NCBI RefSeq assembly: GCF_024171925.1 | Contig: NZ_JAMTCO010000008.1 | Span: forward strand, 372,001-436,000 | Origin: Actinokineospora diospyrosa | GTDB taxonomy: Bacteria > Actinomycetota > Actinomycetes > Mycobacteriales > Pseudonocardiaceae | DNA length: 64,000 bases | Direction: 5' to 3' | Position numbers and translations under genes: made by a program | Part shown: in pieces, positions 61,135-64,000 of the stretch | Numbering within the stretch: position 1 is the first letter of the stretch | Layout: each line of letters begins with the position of its first letter | The notes under the pieces: generated by a model | Told to the model about the DNA's origin: nothing | The model's input: only the letters and a program-made list of their open reading frames with translations | Databases searched by the model: none

Positions 61135-61677
61135 ATGACCACCTTCGGCAAGCAAGCCCTCGCCGGACTCCGCGTCCTACTCGTCCTCACCCTCATCACC
61201 GGCGTCCTCTACCCGGCCGCCGTATGGGCCGTCTCCCGACTCCCCGGACTGCAGGCCAACGCCGAGGCCACCAACACCACCCTGGTCGCGGTCACCCGCG
61301 AAGGCGACGGCTGGTTCTTCCCCCGACCGTCGGCGGCGACCCTCCCGGCGTCCGGGGGCTCCAACAAGGGCGAGCTGAACGAGGACTACAACGCGGTAGT
61401 CGCCGAACGCCGCGCGGAGGTCGCCCAGCGGGAAGGGGTGGCGGAGGACCTCGTGCCCCAAGACGCGGTCACCGCATCGGCCTCGGGACTGGACCCGCAC
61501 ATCAGCGACGCCTACGCGCGACTCCAGGTGCCCAGGGTGGCGCGGGCGAACGGCCTGTCCGAGGACGCGGTCCGCGCGTTGATCATCGAGTGCACCGACG
61601 GCCGCGGCCTGGGCATCCTCGGTGAGCCGGGGGTGAACGTCACCGCGCTCAACCGCGCGCTCGAGTCGGCGAGGTGA
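61135..61677 (+). CDS. kdpC: KdpC subunit of the potassium-transporting ATPase
   Basis: A 180-residue protein: one N-terminal membrane helix (VLLVLTLITGVLYPAAVWAVS) and an extracytoplasmic domain with GWFFPRPSA, SNKGELN, DAVTASASGLDPHIS and LGILGEPGVNVTALN, all family hallmarks. It assists ATP binding and assembly. ATG 61135 lies two bases after the kdpB stop. The usual GSNLGP is GGSNKGEL here, a small variation. Confidence 0.96.
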   Translation: MTTFGKQALAGLRVLLVLTLITGVLYPAAVWAVSRLPGLQANAEATNTTLVAVTREGDGWFFPRPSAATLPASGGSNKGELNEDYNAVVAERRAEVAQREGVAEDLVPQDAVTASASGLDPHISDAYARLQVPRVARANGLSEDAVRALIIECTDGRGLGILGEPGVNVTALNRALESAR

Positions 61678-61684
61678 CAGCCTG

Positions 61685-61710
61685 GGCGGGTCGCCACCCG
61701 GCGACCCGCC
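61685..61710 (+). terminator. Perfect 11-bp hairpin between kdpC and kdpD
   Basis: GGCGGGTCGCC (61685-61695) pairs with GGCGACCCGCC (61700-61710) across a 4-base loop, 7 bp after the kdpC stop and 21 bp before the kdpD start. No T tract follows, so partial read-through or mRNA stabilisation is possible. Confidence 0.65.
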
Positions 61711-61730
61711 CGCTCCGGGAGGTGGACACG

Positions 61731-64000
61731 GTGGACGAGCGCAAACGCGGCGAACTGCGGATCTACCTCGGCGCGGCGCCCGGGGTCGGCAAGACCTTCG
61801 CGATGCTGGGCGAGGCGCACCGCCGCCGCGAACGCGGCACCGACGTGGTGGTCGGCCTGGTCGAAACCCACAGCAGGGAGAAGACCGAGCAGCTGGTCGC
61901 CGGGCTGGAGGTGCTCCCCCGCGCCCAGGTCCACCACCGCGGTCGTGAGTTCACCGAGATGGACGTCGACGCGCTGCTCGCCCGCGCCCCCGAGGTCGCC
62001 GTGGTCGACGAGCTCGCGCACACCAACGTCCCCGGCTCCCGCAACGCCAAGCGCTGGGAGGACGTCGAGGAGCTGCTGGCCGCCGGGATCGACGTGCTGT
62101 CCACGGTGAACGTGCAGCACCTGGAGTCGCTCAACGACGTCGTCGCCCGCATCACCGGCGTCGAGCAGCACGAGACCGTCCCCGACGAGGTGGTGCGCCG
62201 CGCGGAGCAGGTCGAGCTGGTGGACCTCACCCCGGAGGCGCTGCGGCGGCGGCTCGCGCACGGCAACGTCTACGCGGCCCACAAGATCGACGCCGCGCTG
62301 GGCAACTACTTCCGGGTCGGGAACCTGACCGCGCTGCGCGAGCTGGCGCTGCTGTGGGTGGCCGACCAGGTGGACGTCGCGTTGCAGCGCTACCGGGCCG
62401 AGCAGCGCATCACCGACACCTGGGAGGCCCGCGAGCGGGTCGTCGTGGCCATCACCGGCGGGCCTGAGAGCGAGACGCTCATCCGGCGGGCCCGGCGGAT
62501 CGCCGTGCGGGCGGGGGCCGAACTGCTGGTCGTGCACGTCATGCGAGGCGACGGTCTCACCGGTCCGCCCGCAGAGTCGGTGGCGAGGTCGCGCAAGACC
62601 ACCGAGGACGTCGGCGCGACCTTCCACAGCGTGGTCGGTGACGACGTGCCGAGCGCGCTGCTCGAGTTCGCCCGCGGCGTCAACGCCACCCAGCTCGTCC
62701 TCGGCACCTCCCGGCGCTCCCGGTTGGCGCGCGCGGTCGACGAGGGCATCGGGTCGGCCGTCGTGCGCGAGTCCGGGTCGATCGACGTGCACATGGTCAC
62801 CCACGACGAGGCCCGCCGGGCCCGCCGCTGGCGGGTCGGCAGCAACGCGCTGGCGCGGTCCCGTCGACTGCTGGGCTGGGCGTTGGCGGCGGTCCTGCCC
62901 TTCGTGGTCACCGCCATCGGGCTGCTGACCCGCGGCGAGGTGGCGTTCTCCACCGACCTCATCGGGTTCTTCCTCGCCACGGTCATCGTCGCCCTCGTCG
63001 GAGGCCTCGGCCCGGCGGTCGGGGCGGCGCTGCTCGGGGCGGGGTTGCTGAACTTCTACTTCACCGAGCCCTACTACAGCCTCGCGGTCAACACCCCGGA
63101 GAACCTGGTCACCCTGATCGCGATGCTGATCGTGGCCGTCCTGGTCGCGCTGGTCGTCGACCGGGCGGCACGGCTGGCCGAGCAGGGCGCCCGGACGCGG
63201 ACCGAGGCTGAACTGCTGGCCTCTTACGCCCGCACGGTGCTCACCAGCGCGCACCCGCTGGACCGGCTGCTGGAGAAGGTCCGGGAGAACTTCGGCCTGG
63301 AGTCCGTGGCCCTCCTCGAACGCCGCGACGGCGAGTGGCACCGGGTCGCGTGCGTGGGGCCCCGGCCGTGCGCGGAACCGGACGAGGCCGACGTTCAGGT
63401 ACCGGTCACCGCTGACGTGCAGCTGGCCATGCGCGGCCGTGCCCTGCCCGCCAGTGACCAGCGCGCGCTGGAGGCCGCCGCCGGGCAGGCGTTGGTCGCG
63501 CTGCGGCAACAGCGGCTGGCTCTTGAGACCGCGCAGGCGCGGGCGCGGGCCGAGACCACGGAGCTGAGGACCGCGCTGCTCTCGGCCGTCGGGCACGACC
63601 TGCGCACACCGTTGACCTCGATCAAGGCGGCCGTCGGCAGCTTGCGCACGCCGGACCTCGCGTTGTCCGAAGAGGACACCGGGGAACTGCTGGAGACCAT
63701 CGAGATCTCCGCCGACCGGCTCACCGGCCTGATCGACAACCTGCTCGACTCGTCCCGCCTGGCCACCGGCGCGGTCGCGCCCCGGCTGCGCCCGGTCACC
63801 TACGACGAGGCCGTCGCGCGGGCCCTGTCCGGCATCGACGAGCGCGCCCTGCTGGCCGTGGACGTCCCCGAACACCTGCCCCCGGTCACCGCCGACATCG
63901 GCCTGCTGGAGCGCGTCGTGGCCAACGTCATCGACAACGCCCTGCGCCACGGCCGCCGCTCCCCCCGCCTCCCGGTCGCCACCGAACCCGAGATCGCCGT
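61731..64000 (+). CDS. kdpD: KdpD sensor histidine kinase (3' end beyond window)
   Basis: The first 756 codons of KdpD; the gene continues past the window. N-terminal KdpD domain with RIYLGAAPGVGKT (10-22) and DELAHTNVPGSRN, then a USP-like domain (VVVAITGGPESETLIRRA, GATFHSVVGDDVPSALLEFARG in part), four membrane helices at ~390-480, GAF, and HisKA with H622 in SAVGHDLRTPLTSIKA and the N-box NVIDNALRHG near the end. It senses K+ limitation and phosphorylates KdpE, expected just downstream. GTG 61731 has GGGAGG 10 nt upstream. Confidence 0.96.
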   Translation, partial: MDERKRGELRIYLGAAPGVGKTFAMLGEAHRRRERGTDVVVGLVETHSREKTEQLVAGLEVLPRAQVHHRGREFTEMDVDALLARAPEVAVVDELAHTNVPGSRNAKRWEDVEELLAAGIDVLSTVNVQHLESLNDVVARITGVEQHETVPDEVVRRAEQVELVDLTPEALRRRLAHGNVYAAHKIDAALGNYFRVGNLTALRELALLWVADQVDVALQRYRAEQRITDTWEARERVVVAITGGPESETLIRRARRIAVRAGAELLVVHVMRGDGLTGPPAESVARSRKTTEDVGATFHSVVGDDVPSALLEFARGVNATQLVLGTSRRSRLARAVDEGIGSAVVRESGSIDVHMVTHDEARRARRWRVGSNALARSRRLLGWALAAVLPFVVTAIGLLTRGEVAFSTDLIGFFLATVIVALVGGLGPAVGAALLGAGLLNFYFTEPYYSLAVNTPENLVTLIAMLIVAVLVALVVDRAARLAEQGARTRTEAELLASYARTVLTSAHPLDRLLEKVRENFGLESVALLERRDGEWHRVACVGPRPCAEPDEADVQVPVTADVQLAMRGRALPASDQRALEAAAGQALVALRQQRLALETAQARARAETTELRTALLSAVGHDLRTPLTSIKAAVGSLRTPDLALSEEDTGELLETIEISADRLTGLIDNLLDSSRLATGAVAPRLRPVTYDEAVARALSGIDERALLAVDVPEHLPPVTADIGLLERVVANVIDNALRHGRRSPRLPVATEPEIA

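Noticed and set aside
59172..61199. Large minus-strand frame opposite kdpB
   Set aside because: Shadow of kdpB, whose phosphorylation and hinge motifs are complete on the plus strand.

Overview
The window is about 70% G+C, starts many genes with GTG, uses 4-base ATGA/GTGA overlaps freely, and carries an actinobacterial gene set (F420-type enzymes, GAF-ANTAR regulators, STAS and anti-sigma kinase proteins, an Asp23/Gls24 cluster, a tRNA without encoded CCA). It is most likely chromosomal DNA of a filamentous actinomycete, plausibly Pseudonocardiaceae. That placement rests on overall resemblance, not on a marker gene.

Layout. 77-8098: metabolic and stress genes (YtcJ-type amidohydrolase, F420/PPOX enzyme, arylamine N-acetyltransferase, ketopantoate reductase homologue, TerD-like protein) and tRNA-Arg(ACG), with a gene-poor stretch at 1712-2852 holding a 20-bp tandem repeat and a duplicated ~170-200-bp element. 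8196-17861: the most original part, a compact operon of exporter, JmjC/cupin oxygenase, alpha-oxoamine-synthase-like PLP enzyme, CitE-like lyase, acylating aldehyde dehydrogenase, 4-hydroxy-2-oxo-acid aldolase, a possible 23-residue micro-ORF and an ornithine-cyclodeaminase-like dehydrogenase. A MaoC hydratase and a permuted ATP-grasp ligase lie beside it. It looks like a small-molecule pathway without PKS or NRPS that I cannot match to a known product. 18174-28129: a STAS/HATPase fusion, a CheR-PAS protein, a repeat-rich gene-free stretch with a 143-bp near-palindrome, secreted enzymes and PPK2. 28130-37827: conflict systems, namely a 2298-residue RHS/HINT polymorphic toxin with a candidate immunity gene, then a caspase-like/KAP NTPase fusion whose catalytic cysteine position holds serine. 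37950-44580: M28 peptidase, a six-gene overlapping Asp23/Gls24 envelope-stress operon, DUF5994 and STAS genes. 44823-48969: three tandem GAF-ANTAR regulators, a fatty acid desaturase and a membrane protein. 49026-56839: a two-component system divergent from a GT2-GtrA/GT39 pair, with helically phased repeats between them, then a HAF-repeat protein and small enzymes. 57169-64000: kdpFABC-kdpD potassium transport, with an extra 27-residue membrane peptide before KdpF and direct repeats upstream. kdpD runs off the end.

How parts work together. The 8812-15980 genes are so tightly coupled that they are probably one transcript. The aldolase and acylating dehydrogenase can make acyl-CoA for the oxoamine synthase. 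The Kdp genes form one potassium-uptake operon with its sensor. The Asp23, STAS and GAF-ANTAR genes form a stress-response neighbourhood.
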